The translations under genes were made by a program, and so were the position numbers. Below the pieces are notes generated by a model. It was not told the DNA's origin, searched no databases, and worked only from the letters and a program-made list of their open reading frames with translations. Source: Mangrovimicrobium sediminis (GTDB lineage: Bacteria > Pseudomonadota > Gammaproteobacteria > Pseudomonadales > Halieaceae). From it: DNA of 64,000 nucleotides. Shown here piece by piece: positions 46,124 through 55,162 of this stretch (its first letter is position 1; the number at the start of each line of letters is the position of its first letter). Location of the stretch: contig NZ_SRLE01000012.1 in the NCBI RefSeq assembly GCF_004745945.1, forward strand, positions 186,001 to 250,000, read 5' to 3'.

Positions 46124-46591
46124 GTGAAGGTGGCGGATGGGCGTGTGGTCCTTCTGGAATACGAGGTCTCCGACCAGGCGCACGGCCTGCTCGACAGTTC
46201 CGGCGAGGATGCCCCGCTGGTTTACATCCATGGTACGCCCGGCGTGCTGCCGCTTCTCCAGTCGGCACTCGATGGAAAATCCATCGGCGATGTATTCGAT
46301 GTCACCATTGCACCGCAGGATGCCTATGGCGAGCACAACCCCGCGGCCGTGCAGGAAGTCTCCCGCAGCCAGTTTCCCGAAGGCGTGGACTTGCAGCCCG
46401 GCATGCAGGTCAGTTCGTCCGGCGGCCCGCAGCTTACCGCCGTTATCACCCAGGTCACCGAAGACAAGGTCACCCTCGACGCCAACCATCCGCTCGCGGG
46501 CAGGACGCTGCGTTTCCAGGGCAAAGTAATTGAAGTGCGCGAGGCCTCCGAGGAGGAGCTCGCTGCCGTGGGACGGTCCGCCGCCGGCTGA
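46124..46591 (+). CDS. SlyD-like FKBP-type peptidyl-prolyl isomerase
   Basis: Protein of 155 residues. It begins KVADGRVVLLEYEVSDQAHGLLDSS, which lines up with the E. coli SlyD start (KVAKDLVVSLAYQV), followed by YIHGTPGVLPLLQSALDGKS, the IF-domain signature AYGEHNP and LDANHPLAGRTLRFQGKVIEV. The metal-binding His-rich tail of E. coli SlyD is absent. It acts as cytoplasmic chaperone and prolyl isomerase. Start GTG 46124 is preferred to GTG 46115 because the GAGGGGG site is eight bases before it. It lies 49 bases before the polysaccharide export gene. Confidence 0.9.
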   Translation: MKVADGRVVLLEYEVSDQAHGLLDSSGEDAPLVYIHGTPGVLPLLQSALDGKSIGDVFDVTIAPQDAYGEHNPAAVQEVSRSQFPEGVDLQPGMQVSSSGGPQLTAVITQVTEDKVTLDANHPLAGRTLRFQGKVIEVREASEEELAAVGRSAAG

Positions 46592-46640
46592 TGTGCCGGC
46601 CAAAACCGCAACCCGAGTAACCACACAGGAAAGGACAACG

Positions 46641-47201
46641 ATGAAGACCTTGCGAACACTCGTCGTCGCCGCGCTGGCACTGCTGAGCCTGGCGGCGCAA
46701 GCCCAGACTGCAGGCAACTACAAGATCAACCCCGGCGATATCCTCGAAGTGTATGTCTGGAACGAGGAAGACCTGACGCGCCAGGTGCGGGTGCGCCCGG
46801 ACGGTTTTATCAGCCTGCCGCTGGCCGGTGAGGTGCAGGCGGGCGGCAAGACCCCGGCCGAGGTGACCACTGCGCTGGGCAAGGCGCTGGGCAAGTACCT
46901 GAACGATGCCCCGGTGATCACGGTGTCGCTGGTGGACCTGCAGGGCAACATCGTTTACGTGTTGGGCAAGGTGAACCGCCCGGGGGCATTCACGGTGAGC
47001 ACGCCTGTGGATGTGACCCAGGCATTGGCCTGGGCGGGCGGGCTGAACTCCTTTGCCGACGAGGGAGATATCCAGATACTGCGCCGCGGCAGCGATGGCA
47101 ACCAGGTCTCCCTCGAATTTGACTATGGTGCGGTGAAAAATGGCGAAGACCTGAAGTCCAACATTTTGCTGCGCAGTGGTGACGTCGTTGTCGTACCTTA
47201 A
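46641..47201 (+). CDS. Wza/EpsE-like polysaccharide export protein
   Basis: Periplasmic/outer-membrane export protein of 186 residues. Signal peptide LVVAALALLSLAAQAQ, without a lipobox Cys, then the Poly_export domain (YKINPGDILEVYVWNEEDL, RVRPDGFISLPLAGEVQA) and one SLBB domain (YVLGKVNRPGAFTVSTPVDV). It is shorter than Wza (about 380) and lacks the C-terminal membrane helix, like the export proteins of PEP-CTERM EPS clusters. An AGGAAAGGA site precedes the ATG. It should form the outer-membrane channel with the following barrel and the GumC-like protein. Confidence 0.93.
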   Translation: MKTLRTLVVAALALLSLAAQAQTAGNYKINPGDILEVYVWNEEDLTRQVRVRPDGFISLPLAGEVQAGGKTPAEVTTALGKALGKYLNDAPVITVSLVDLQGNIVYVLGKVNRPGAFTVSTPVDVTQALAWAGGLNSFADEGDIQILRRGSDGNQVSLEFDYGAVKNGEDLKSNILLRSGDVVVVP

Positions 47202-48468
47202 GACGGAGCGCTGCCCGCACTGGCAAATTGCCAGTGCCCTCCTGGTAGTGATGGTATCGAACGTTGCGAGTGCGGCTGAGACGTCTGTCAAAGCAGGTGC
47301 CAGCCTGAACTATGAATACAATGACAACGTTCGGGTGTCGCCAATCAACCAGATTGCACTCTCGGGATGGACAGCGAGCGGCTCTGTCGATATGCGATAT
47401 GCAACTCCGCGTTTCGCCGCGGAGGGAACCCTGAGGCTCAATTCCGAAAAGTTTGACAGTGTCGATACCAAGAAGCTGTCGCCCGGATTACAGGAGCCAG
47501 ACCCTTCAGATTTTGATAGCGACAACCAGGCACTGTCCGGCACGCTGACTTATTCGGCCGAGCGCCAGAAGTACGCCTTGTATGGCGAGTACTCACGTGA
47601 CAGCACGTTGAATACGCAGTTTACGGACACCGGTCTCGGCGATCTCGCCACGGTCGAGGGAGCATCCCGCAGGGAGAGCGTGACCTTGCGGCCGAGTTGG
47701 CGCTGGCAGATGACGGAACGGCAGAATCTGTCCCTGACTTACGAATGGCAGGATGTAGAGTTCGATAGCGAGCGATATTCAGATTACGACTACCAGTCGC
47801 TGGTATCGTCCTGGGCTTATGGCCTGACAGAGCGCGTCAGCTTACAGGTGGTGCCCACCTTCAGCTACTACGAGAGCTCGCGAGTCGACAAGGTCACCTC
47901 AACGGCCTACGGAGTACAGGCTGGTGCAGTCTGGGAATACTCGGAAAACCTGAATTTCACGGGCCTGATAGGATCGACACGGGTTGAGACCGAAGTGGAT
48001 GGCGGTTTTTTCATTATCGACCCGGAGACTTTCGAACTGATTTTTGTCGAGTACGATGACCAGGAGAGCACCGGTCTGACCGGCAATCTACGCGCAAGCT
48101 ATACGCAGGAGCGCACCGGAATTTCCGCACAACTGATATCCGAGTATGTGCCGAGCGGCAACGGAAGGCTGCGGGAAGATACCCAGGCGCGACTCAAATA
48201 TTTCTGGAAGCCACTGGAGCGCATGCGCCTGGATTTTGATGCCCGGTATGGCGTCTCCAAGGATACACGCGCCAGGGGCGGTACCGAGACGGAACGCGAT
48301 TATGCCGAGGCCGGGGTCCGGTTCGCGTACCAGTTCGCCGAGGAATGGTGGGTCAGTGCCAAGTACCGGTATCGTTTGCAGGACTACGAGAATTCTGCGA
48401 ATGGGTCGGGCGAGGGCAATCTGTTCCTGGCGAGTGTTTCCTACCGGTTGCCCAAGGAAATCCTTTGA
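47176..48468 (+). CDS. PEP-CTERM system-associated outer-membrane beta-barrel
   Basis: Protein of about 430 residues. After a signal peptide (IASALLVVMVSNVASAAE) come alternating beta strands such as SLNYEYNDNVRVSPINQIAL, RQNLSLTYEWQDVEF and WWVSAKYRYRLQDYENS. Order and content match the barrel family (TIGR03016-like) encoded next to the EPS export protein in PEP-CTERM organisms. The start is uncertain (GTG 47176, GTG 47179 or TTG 47188), all overlapping the export gene by 14-26 bases. Probably an outer-membrane component of polymer export. Confidence 0.82.
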   Translation: MVTSLSYLKTERCPHWQIASALLVVMVSNVASAAETSVKAGASLNYEYNDNVRVSPINQIALSGWTASGSVDMRYATPRFAAEGTLRLNSEKFDSVDTKKLSPGLQEPDPSDFDSDNQALSGTLTYSAERQKYALYGEYSRDSTLNTQFTDTGLGDLATVEGASRRESVTLRPSWRWQMTERQNLSLTYEWQDVEFDSERYSDYDYQSLVSSWAYGLTERVSLQVVPTFSYYESSRVDKVTSTAYGVQAGAVWEYSENLNFTGLIGSTRVETEVDGGFFIIDPETFELIFVEYDDQESTGLTGNLRASYTQERTGISAQLISEYVPSGNGRLREDTQARLKYFWKPLERMRLDFDARYGVSKDTRARGGTETERDYAEAGVRFAYQFAEEWWVSAKYRYRLQDYENSANGSGEGNLFLASVSYRLPKEIL

Positions 48469-48608
48469 ATGGCCTTCGGGATTCTGGATGTGGTTGTGTC
48501 CGGGCCGGATGGGCGGCGTGACATCGGAGATCGCTTGTTTTCGCGGTCACAGCTCGCGTGCGACGCGTTGTGATCCGCTTGCGAAGTTGAATTAACAGGT
48601 AACGTAAC

Positions 48609-50390
48609 ATGTCAGCATTGAATGAAGCGGGGGTGGAGGCAGCAGCCCTGGAGTCCGGGCCCAGCCTGCAAGAGTACATCGCCGGGATGAAGCGTCGTTG
48701 GAAGCCGATGGTCATCTTCGGCGGGGCGATGTTGGTGCTGGCTCTCGCGCTTGCGCTTCTGTGGCCGCCCACCTTTACCGCGTCCTCCACGATCCTCATC
48801 GAGGAGCAGGAAATTCCCACGGACATGGTTCGCTCAACCATTAATAGCTACGCGACCCAGCAGATTGAGACGATACGCGCGCGCGTGCTGACTCTGCAGA
48901 ACATCTCCAGGATTATCGAAAAGTACAACCTCTATACGAAAGAGGAAATGGCGACCATCCCGCGAGCGAAGATGGCCCGTAACTTCATAGATTCCGTGGA
49001 TCTTGACCTGCAGAACGCGGCGGTTCTGGACCCCAGGAGTGGCAGGCCGATGCAGGCAACTATTGCATTTCGGCTGTCTTACTCCGCAGAAACGGCACAG
49101 CATTCGATGGTTGTGACGAACGAGCTGACCAACCTGTTCCTGAACGAGAACTTGCGAACGAGGCAGGAGTTGACCTCTTCCACAGCTGAGTTCATGCGCG
49201 AGGAAGCCAGGAAGGCGAATGAGGAAGTGCACGAAATCGAAGGCCAGATTGCACAATTCAAAGGCGAGCACCAGGGGGCGCTTCCCGATAACGCGCTGTT
49301 GAACCTGCAGAATTCCGCTCGCTACCAATCACAGCTGAACGCCGTGGAAACGCGACTCCAGGAGTTGTCGATGCGAGAACTGGACCTGAAAACCCAGCTC
49401 TCAACCACCAGTAAATATGCGCCAGTTGTGCTGCCGACAGGTGAGCGAGTGCTCGGCGATGTAGACCGGCTCAAGGCTTTGCAGTCGGAATACAGCCGGG
49501 TGTCAGCGCGCTACTCGGAGAATCATCCGGATGTCATCAGGCTCAAGCGCGAGATCGATACACTACTCGCCCGTTTTGGTGGCGGTGCGGACAAGCAGGA
49601 ATTGCAGCGTATGCTCGCCGCGCGTAAAGACGAGCTGTCTGCCCTGCAGTCCAAATATTCGGATGATTACCCTGAAGTGCAGGCAATGCAGCAGATTGTG
49701 GACCAGCTGGAAGGTCAATTGGCCGAGACTGGCGCGGACACGTCTGCCCCGGAGCCCGACAACCCCACCTATCTGATGTTGGACAACCAGTTGCAGGACC
49801 TGCAGATTGAAAAGCGGGCGCTCGCTGCCAATGCGGAGCAGTTGAGGAAAGATATCGAGCGGCTGAGGGTGGTGATGGCTGAGGCCCCGGCGGTCGAACG
49901 CGAGTACCAGAACCTGCGACGCAATCTCGAAGTAGCCAGCTCCAAGTATCTTGATCTCAAAGCGAAACTGAAGGATGCGGAACTGGCTGGCGAGCTCGAG
50001 GCCGGCCGCAAAGGCCAGCGATTCACTCTGTTGGAGCCGCCGGTACTGCCCAGCGCGCCTTCCAGTCCCAACCGCAAGGCGATATTTCTTGCTGGATTCA
50101 CGCTGGCGGTCATCCTGGCGCTTGGTGTCGGTTTGTTGCTGGAAGCCCTGGATGGCAGTGTGCGCAGTGCGCGGCGGCTGGGTGACCTGATGGGCGAAGC
50201 GCCACTGGTTTCCATTCCCTACATCCAGACTCCAGTCGAGCAGCGTGCGCGTGAACCCAACAAGAAATTATTAATGCTGGGAGGGATTGCGCTGGCGGCA
50301 TTGGTGATTTTACTTTTGGTTATCCACTTCTTTATTCAGCCGTTGGATGTCTTGTGGTATTCCACGCTGGGCGGCGTAGGAGTTAGTTGA
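48609..50390 (+). CDS. GumC/Wzz-like polysaccharide chain-length determinant
   Basis: Inner-membrane polysaccharide co-polymerase of 593 residues. TM1 is about residues 33-52 (MVIFGGAMLVLALALALLWP), then a Wzz domain with FTASSTILIEEQEIP, a long coiled coil (about 195-460, with EEARKANEEVHEIEGQIAQF), and a C-terminal TM near 480-500, after the PSAPSSPNRKA motif. An extra hydrophobic C-terminal segment (MLGGIALAALVILLLVIHFF) gives a third TM, as in the PEP-CTERM-type chain-length proteins. It has no kinase domain; the ATPase is the next gene. Confidence 0.93.
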   Translation: MSALNEAGVEAAALESGPSLQEYIAGMKRRWKPMVIFGGAMLVLALALALLWPPTFTASSTILIEEQEIPTDMVRSTINSYATQQIETIRARVLTLQNISRIIEKYNLYTKEEMATIPRAKMARNFIDSVDLDLQNAAVLDPRSGRPMQATIAFRLSYSAETAQHSMVVTNELTNLFLNENLRTRQELTSSTAEFMREEARKANEEVHEIEGQIAQFKGEHQGALPDNALLNLQNSARYQSQLNAVETRLQELSMRELDLKTQLSTTSKYAPVVLPTGERVLGDVDRLKALQSEYSRVSARYSENHPDVIRLKREIDTLLARFGGGADKQELQRMLAARKDELSALQSKYSDDYPEVQAMQQIVDQLEGQLAETGADTSAPEPDNPTYLMLDNQLQDLQIEKRALAANAEQLRKDIERLRVVMAEAPAVEREYQNLRRNLEVASSKYLDLKAKLKDAELAGELEAGRKGQRFTLLEPPVLPSAPSSPNRKAIFLAGFTLAVILALGVGLLLEALDGSVRSARRLGDLMGEAPLVSIPYIQTPVEQRAREPNKKLLMLGGIALAALVILLLVIHFFIQPLDVLWYSTLGGVGVS

Positions 50391-50406
50391 GATGAGGGCC
50401 GTCTAG

Positions 50407-51204
50407 ATGGAATTCGTAAAGGACGCAATTGAGAAAGCTCGCCAGGAGCGTGAAACGCTCACTGGAAAGACCGCCAAGGCGAGCCCCGGCAGGGCAAGCG
50501 ATGCGGGAGGGGAGGCTGGTACCGAAGGTGTTCAGTACAGCCAGACCCGCAAAGCGCCACTGAATGCCGAGGTCCTGCTCGCCAATCGTGTCGTGGCCGC
50601 ATTCGAGGACGACGAAAGGGCGCAGCCTTATCGCCACCTGCGTACCCAGGTGCTGCAGAAGATGCGTGTGCATGGATGGCGCACTCTGGCGATCACCAGC
50701 GCGCACGCCAACGCGGGAAAAACCCTGACGGCGGCCAACCTGGCGGTGGCGCTTGCAAAGGAAGCGAACCAGACTGTATTGCTCGTCGATCTGGATTTCA
50801 AAGGCCCCAATGTTCTGGATACCTTTGGGCTTACGGCTGAACTCGGCTTTGTTGATTACCTGCTGGAGAAAGTCGAACTCCAGGACATCCTGGTCAACCC
50901 CGGCCTGGAGCGGTTGACGATTCTGCCTGCGCTGCCGGTTGCCGGTGCTACCTCGGAGATCCTGTCTTCCCCGCGTATGAAAGCCACTCTGGAAGAAGTC
51001 GTCGGCAGATACCAGGACCGCATACTGGTTTTCGACCTGCCCCCGCTGCTTAGGGATGACGACGCGCTGGTGTTTACGCCGTATGTGGATGCCACCTTGT
51101 TCGTCGTGGAAAACGGGGTTACGACGCCCGGCGACATAGAGCGTTGCTCACAGCTATTGCAAGGGGTGAACCTCATTGGGACCGTATTCAATAAAGCGGA
51201 CTAG
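50407..51204 (+). CDS. CpsD/CapB-like tyrosine kinase-family ATPase
   Basis: Cytoplasmic P-loop protein of 265 residues. N-terminal helix EFVKDAIEKARQERETL, then HLRTQVLQKM, the deviant Walker A TSAHANAGKTLTAANLA, Walker A' VLLVDLDF and Walker B ILVFDLPPLL. It ends in GTVFNKAD with no tyrosine-rich tail, so autophosphorylation of such a tail is not possible. BY-kinases of PEP-CTERM clusters partner the GumC-like protein to drive polymer export; this one may act as an ATPase switch alone. A 16-base gap to the chain-length gene indicates one operon. Confidence 0.9.
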   Translation: MEFVKDAIEKARQERETLTGKTAKASPGRASDAGGEAGTEGVQYSQTRKAPLNAEVLLANRVVAAFEDDERAQPYRHLRTQVLQKMRVHGWRTLAITSAHANAGKTLTAANLAVALAKEANQTVLLVDLDFKGPNVLDTFGLTAELGFVDYLLEKVELQDILVNPGLERLTILPALPVAGATSEILSSPRMKATLEEVVGRYQDRILVFDLPPLLRDDDALVFTPYVDATLFVVENGVTTPGDIERCSQLLQGVNLIGTVFNKAD

Positions 51205-51225
51205 GCGTTTCGGCGGATAGGCAAG

Positions 51226-52152
51226 ATGTACCTTGAACACTATGGGCTGACTGTTCGGCCATTCAGTCTCAATCCTGACCCCGCGTTTCTCTATTTGTCC
51301 TCGCAGCATAGCCTGGCATATCACATGTTGGTTTATGGGTTGCGGGACCAGCCGGGCATTACCGTGGTCACCGGAGAGGTGGGCTCCGGAAAGACCACCT
51401 TGCTCCGCCATTTACTGGACCAGCATGACCAGGATGACCTGGTTGTGGGTCTGTTGGCGGATACCGACGAGGATACTGCGGAAGCACTGCACCAGTGGGT
51501 GGCCATGTCGTTCGGGCTGGATCATACCGGGGACAAGATCACGATAAAAAGACGCCTGCAGGATTTTCTGATCAACAACTACGCCAAAGGAAAATCCACC
51601 GTACTGATTGTGGACGAGGCCCAGAATCTAAGCGCGAAGTCACTGGAACAGGTGCGCCTTCTGAACAACATCAATTCCGGTGGTGATGAGTTGCTGAAGA
51701 TTTTTCTGGTCGGGCAGCCCGAATTACTGAGAAAGCTTGAGAGCCCTGAACTCATGCAACTGGCGCAGCGTGTCATGGTTGAATTCCACCTCGGGGCTCT
51801 CAATGCAGAAGATGTCGTCGAGTATATTCGCCACCGCTTACGGGTCGCGGGCGCCGACCATGATATTTTCGACCGGCCCGCCATGTATGCCATCTACTAT
51901 CTCGGCGCGGGTGTCCCCAGGTTGATTAACACGCTGTGCGATTACGCCCTGCTGTACGGATTTTCCAAGGGCCTGACACAATTGCAGGTCGACGCGGTCG
52001 TAGCCGCCGCTTCCGGCAGGCGGTTGGGGGCCGTGCATAGCGCAACTCCGGATACCCCGGAAATGACGCATGCACTTGAATATGTCTTGCAGTCCACCGG
52101 TATCGACCTTTCCCGGCTGGTTCGAAGGATGCCTTCCCAGACAGCAGGGTAG
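51226..52152 (+). CDS. ExeA-like AAA ATPase of the PEP-CTERM cluster
   Basis: Protein of 308 residues. The N-terminus YLEHYGLTVRPFSLNPDP is the ExeA/TIGR03015 signature, followed by Walker A VTGEVGSGKTTLLRHLL (near 44), Walker B STVLIVDEAQNLS, sensor LVGQPELLRKL and the arginine finger/lid region LGAGVPRLINTLCDYAL. Such ATPases are fixed members of PEP-CTERM EPS loci and may act in assembly of the export complex; the mechanism is unknown. It begins 21 bases after the CpsD-like gene and closes the export core. Confidence 0.93.
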   Translation: MYLEHYGLTVRPFSLNPDPAFLYLSSQHSLAYHMLVYGLRDQPGITVVTGEVGSGKTTLLRHLLDQHDQDDLVVGLLADTDEDTAEALHQWVAMSFGLDHTGDKITIKRRLQDFLINNYAKGKSTVLIVDEAQNLSAKSLEQVRLLNNINSGGDELLKIFLVGQPELLRKLESPELMQLAQRVMVEFHLGALNAEDVVEYIRHRLRVAGADHDIFDRPAMYAIYYLGAGVPRLINTLCDYALLYGFSKGLTQLQVDAVVAAASGRRLGAVHSATPDTPEMTHALEYVLQSTGIDLSRLVRRMPSQTAG

Positions 52153-52201
52153 ACAATATCGCCCATCGCGGGCGTTCGTCTTAAAGTTTCTGCAAAATAA
52201 C

Positions 52202-52207
52202 TATAAT
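52202..52207 (+). promoter_or_regulatory. TATAAT -10 element upstream of the secreted SPWN protein
   Basis: A perfect TATAAT in an AT-rich stretch that follows the ExeA-like gene. No clear -35 is seen. It lies 174 bases before the next start. Confidence 0.35.
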
Positions 52208-52380
52208 GAATATCTGGGTATCGCCAGAATTTAATTGTTATCCGTACCATTCTAAAATATTTGCCAGTTTTTTCCGATAAATTGCCATTTTTGGCGATAA
52301 AACTCGATTTTTTATTGTGTTCTCGGTGCCCACCTATTTCAATAGCCCTAACGACAGCAATGTATTGGAAGGGTGTTTCA

Positions 52381-53286
52381 GTGAAAAATATCGGCGTGAT
52401 ATTACTTTCAGTAATATCTTGTATGCTGGCTTTGCCGGCGAGTGCGTATGAAGATAAGGGAAATTTTCGGCAGCCGTTTTCGGTCGACTCACCGTGGAAC
52501 AAACCATTGGCGGCCTACGGGTTTAACAGCTCGGAGCTGTCGCGCAACTCGATGTTTGCTACGGATAACATTGGAGTGGCCATCAACAGTGACACCTGGT
52601 CGGTGCCCTTCTATCGGGCGAAGAGGGGTGATTCGGTCCGCAAGATCTACTGCTACGCGCAGGACCATTACGTCAGCCTGCCGTTTCCTGCCGATGCCGA
52701 GCCGGCCGAGGGCACGGATGGGCATATGAGCATCATGGTCCCGCGCGAGGGCGTGATCTATGAGTTTTACAAATTCGAACTGCCGGATCGGGCCAAGCTG
52801 TGCAAGATCGTGGATGCTTCAGGGAGCGGCGTCGGTGCCAAGCGTGGGCAGATTCTTGGCGCCCGTGCATACGGCGGCTCCGCTACCGCGGGTTTGATCC
52901 GGAACTGGGAGGTTCGTCGTGGCCGGGTCAACCATGCGCTTGCGATAGCAGTGAGTAAGGAATTGCTCAAGCAGGGATACGTCTACCCGGCTTCCAGCGA
53001 GGACAAGCACAGCGCCGATACCTACAAAGGCGACATTCCGATGGGGTCCCTGGTAACCATTGATCCGAGTATTCGGCCCTCATCCCTGGTGTCCCAGCCG
53101 CTGTCGATCCTGATTGTGAAGGCCCTGCAGGAATATGGCGGGTATATCGTAAGCGCGGGTGGTACCAACAAGTTTATCCTTTACTCTGACCCGGACGTGT
53201 CGAAGGACATGGTCAGGGCGAGTGTGGAGGAGCTGCAGAGCATCGTGCCGTACCTGAAGATCGTGGAACACAAGGTGGTCTGGTAA
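52381..53286 (+). CDS. Secreted protein of unknown function (SPWN/NHA motif family)
   Basis: Exported protein of 301 residues. Signal peptide NIGVILLSVISCMLALPASA, then SVDSPWNKPL, DTWSVPFYRA, TDGHMSIMVPREGVIYEFYK, ARAYGGSATAGLIRNWEV, VNHALAIAVS, YVYPASSED and ALQEYGGYIV. I have seen this set of motifs in scattered bacterial secreted proteins without an assigned reaction; conserved His and Asp suggest an enzyme acting on extracellular polymer. GTG 52381 has GGAAGGG at eight-base spacing, so it is chosen over ATG 52360. Its position between the export core and a beta-helix protein points to polysaccharide processing. Confidence 0.75.
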   Translation: MKNIGVILLSVISCMLALPASAYEDKGNFRQPFSVDSPWNKPLAAYGFNSSELSRNSMFATDNIGVAINSDTWSVPFYRAKRGDSVRKIYCYAQDHYVSLPFPADAEPAEGTDGHMSIMVPREGVIYEFYKFELPDRAKLCKIVDASGSGVGAKRGQILGARAYGGSATAGLIRNWEVRRGRVNHALAIAVSKELLKQGYVYPASSEDKHSADTYKGDIPMGSLVTIDPSIRPSSLVSQPLSILIVKALQEYGGYIVSAGGTNKFILYSDPDVSKDMVRASVEELQSIVPYLKIVEHKVVW

Positions 53287-53410
53287 ATCAGTCTGGATGC
53301 GGCCGGAAGTTGATACTGCTCCGAGGTATCGCGCCGGCCGCCCGTTCGGGTTCCTCAAGGTAACCGTTGAATTCTCAGCAGCACGCTTGTCTGCAGTGTC
53401 CGGAGAGTCC

Positions 53411-54733
53411 TCATGGCGGGCACAGGTCGGGCTCCGCGAGCGTGCTTCCGCGATCGTAGCCGGCCGCCAGCCACATATTCCAGTCGGCGATCTGCGCGCG
53501 ATCTCCCCCAAGCCATCTCCCTGGCGGTTGCATGTAGTAGCTGTTTTCCCGTGTCGATAGCAGCTCAGCCTTTGACGCAACCCCCGTGTCATTCATGAAA
53601 TAGACCATGCCCAATCTTTTTGTCGAGCAGATTGTATTGCCCTCGAAGATGGTTCTCCCCGCCGTCTTTTGCTTCCACATGCGATAGAACTTGTCCCTGC
53701 TGAGCAAAAGAAAGTGATTGGAACGATAAACGGTACTGTAGCCGCCGTGGTAATCGGCGACTTGCGTGTCGATAAACGTATTTGCCTCCCAGAGTATGGT
53801 GTTGGTGAAGGGGCCAAATCCCGGGGTCTTCACGAAGCTGGCATTCTCAATACGATTCCCGGTGACGGTGATTTGGTGGTCGCCCGGAACCTTGGGCAGT
53901 CTGTAGCTGACATCGATAGCGGCATCCGCAATCTCTCCGTCCCGGCCCCAGTTGCGGATCTCGCAATTGTGGATGAGTGCGTCACCGGGTGAATCCAGGT
54001 TGATCCCGTCATGGTTCCTGTGCGCTTCGCCGGCGGTGTAGTCGTGAATTCGGCACCCTGAAATTTCCACCCAGGCCGGAGCGGTGTATCTAGCCATGTC
54101 CGATTTTTTTACAGGCTTGCTCCTGAAATAGATTCCTCCGCCGCCCCGGAACCCTGGGAGGCCTTCGTATTCGACGCCGGCGATCTCGACATTTTCCAGG
54201 ATCAACTCACGGACATTGTCGAACCTGAGGTGGTAGTGCCGTACGCTTCCCGCGAAGCGCGAATTTCTCACGATGACACGATTGGCGTTCTCAATGTGAA
54301 TCGTGTCGTACATGCGAGAGTCGCTGTCGCCGGTTTCAATATTCAGGTTTTCGATGACTACAACTTTTGCCCGCCGAATGTGGAAGAGCGTAGTTTTGTA
54401 TTTTGCGGCGGCTCTGTTCCAGAGGATTTTGGCGCTCATATCCGAAATGACGACCTGATCCTTCCCGTTCCAGCGTTGCTGTACGCGATGTCCCTGCGTG
54501 ATGTTGTCTGGGGAAATACCAAAAATCGCTGCAGGATTCAGTGCCGCGCCTGACTCAATGCAACTGGAAGTGGCTCCCAGTTGCGCCAGCAGGGTGCGCG
54601 GATCGGCGTCTGTGCAGGTTGCGCGGATGCCCGGCTTCTCGCCAGCTGTAGAAACTTGCTGCCATCCGGCGGCCAGCAGCAGGACGCCGAGTGCTGCCAA
54701 GCGTTTTACCGGGGGGTGGCACATGAGTTGCAT
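53411..54733 (-). CDS. Secreted right-handed parallel beta-helix protein
   Basis: Protein of 440 residues. Signal region PPVKRLAALGVLLLAAGWQQ, then many parallel beta-helix coils: VVVIENLNIETGDSDSRMYD, HIENANRVIVRNSRFAGS, LILENVEIAGVEYEGLPG, WVEISGCRIHDYTAG and GDALIHNCEIRNWGRDG. This is the fold of pectate lyases, epimerases and polysaccharide depolymerases. No catalytic set can be fixed by eye. The gene runs against the cluster direction and converges on the SPWN protein. It may trim or epimerise the exported polymer. Confidence 0.8.
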   Translation of the reverse strand: MQLMCHPPVKRLAALGVLLLAAGWQQVSTAGEKPGIRATCTDADPRTLLAQLGATSSCIESGAALNPAAIFGISPDNITQGHRVQQRWNGKDQVVISDMSAKILWNRAAAKYKTTLFHIRRAKVVVIENLNIETGDSDSRMYDTIHIENANRVIVRNSRFAGSVRHYHLRFDNVRELILENVEIAGVEYEGLPGFRGGGGIYFRSKPVKKSDMARYTAPAWVEISGCRIHDYTAGEAHRNHDGINLDSPGDALIHNCEIRNWGRDGEIADAAIDVSYRLPKVPGDHQITVTGNRIENASFVKTPGFGPFTNTILWEANTFIDTQVADYHGGYSTVYRSNHFLLLSRDKFYRMWKQKTAGRTIFEGNTICSTKRLGMVYFMNDTGVASKAELLSTRENSYYMQPPGRWLGGDRAQIADWNMWLAAGYDRGSTLAEPDLCPP

Positions 54734-55162
54734 ATTAAGAGGCGCATGGAATGCTGTGGCTTGGTGGTCACGCGTAGTATCGCATACGGGGCTGAGTTCG
54801 AAGGAATGGTGTCATTCCAGAGACTCGAATAAGAGTGCGCCATGCGCCTCTGGGGACGCAATTAAGGATTGATGACTCACGCTGTGCCGTGCGATCGCCT
54901 GCGAGTAAACACCCATCAGCCACCGGGTCATTTTTGGGAAGAAGAAGGCAAGCTTCGAGCCAAAAATAGAGGCACTTGTTCCGGTTTCGGGTACGAAACC
55001 GGCTTACAGGTAGTCATTGATCTGTCCTATACTGATTGCTCTCCGGCTCTGGTTGTATAGAGCGGTGGGTTGGGAGATAAAGGATTGCAGAGTTCTGATA
55101 GCAGATACCGATGCAGCGGAGAAACTTTGGATGGCCGCACCCGGGTCGCTGAACGAGGCAGA
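54734..55162. other. Divergent intergenic region before the fused glycosyltransferase
   Basis: No credible gene here. It contains a perfect 9-bp inverted repeat CCGGTTTCG-GGTA-CGAAACCGG (54981-55002) with no T tract, and a TATACT hexamer (55028-55033) preceded at 18 bases by TTACAG. The inverted repeat just upstream of this weak promoter could be an operator. Confidence 0.5.
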
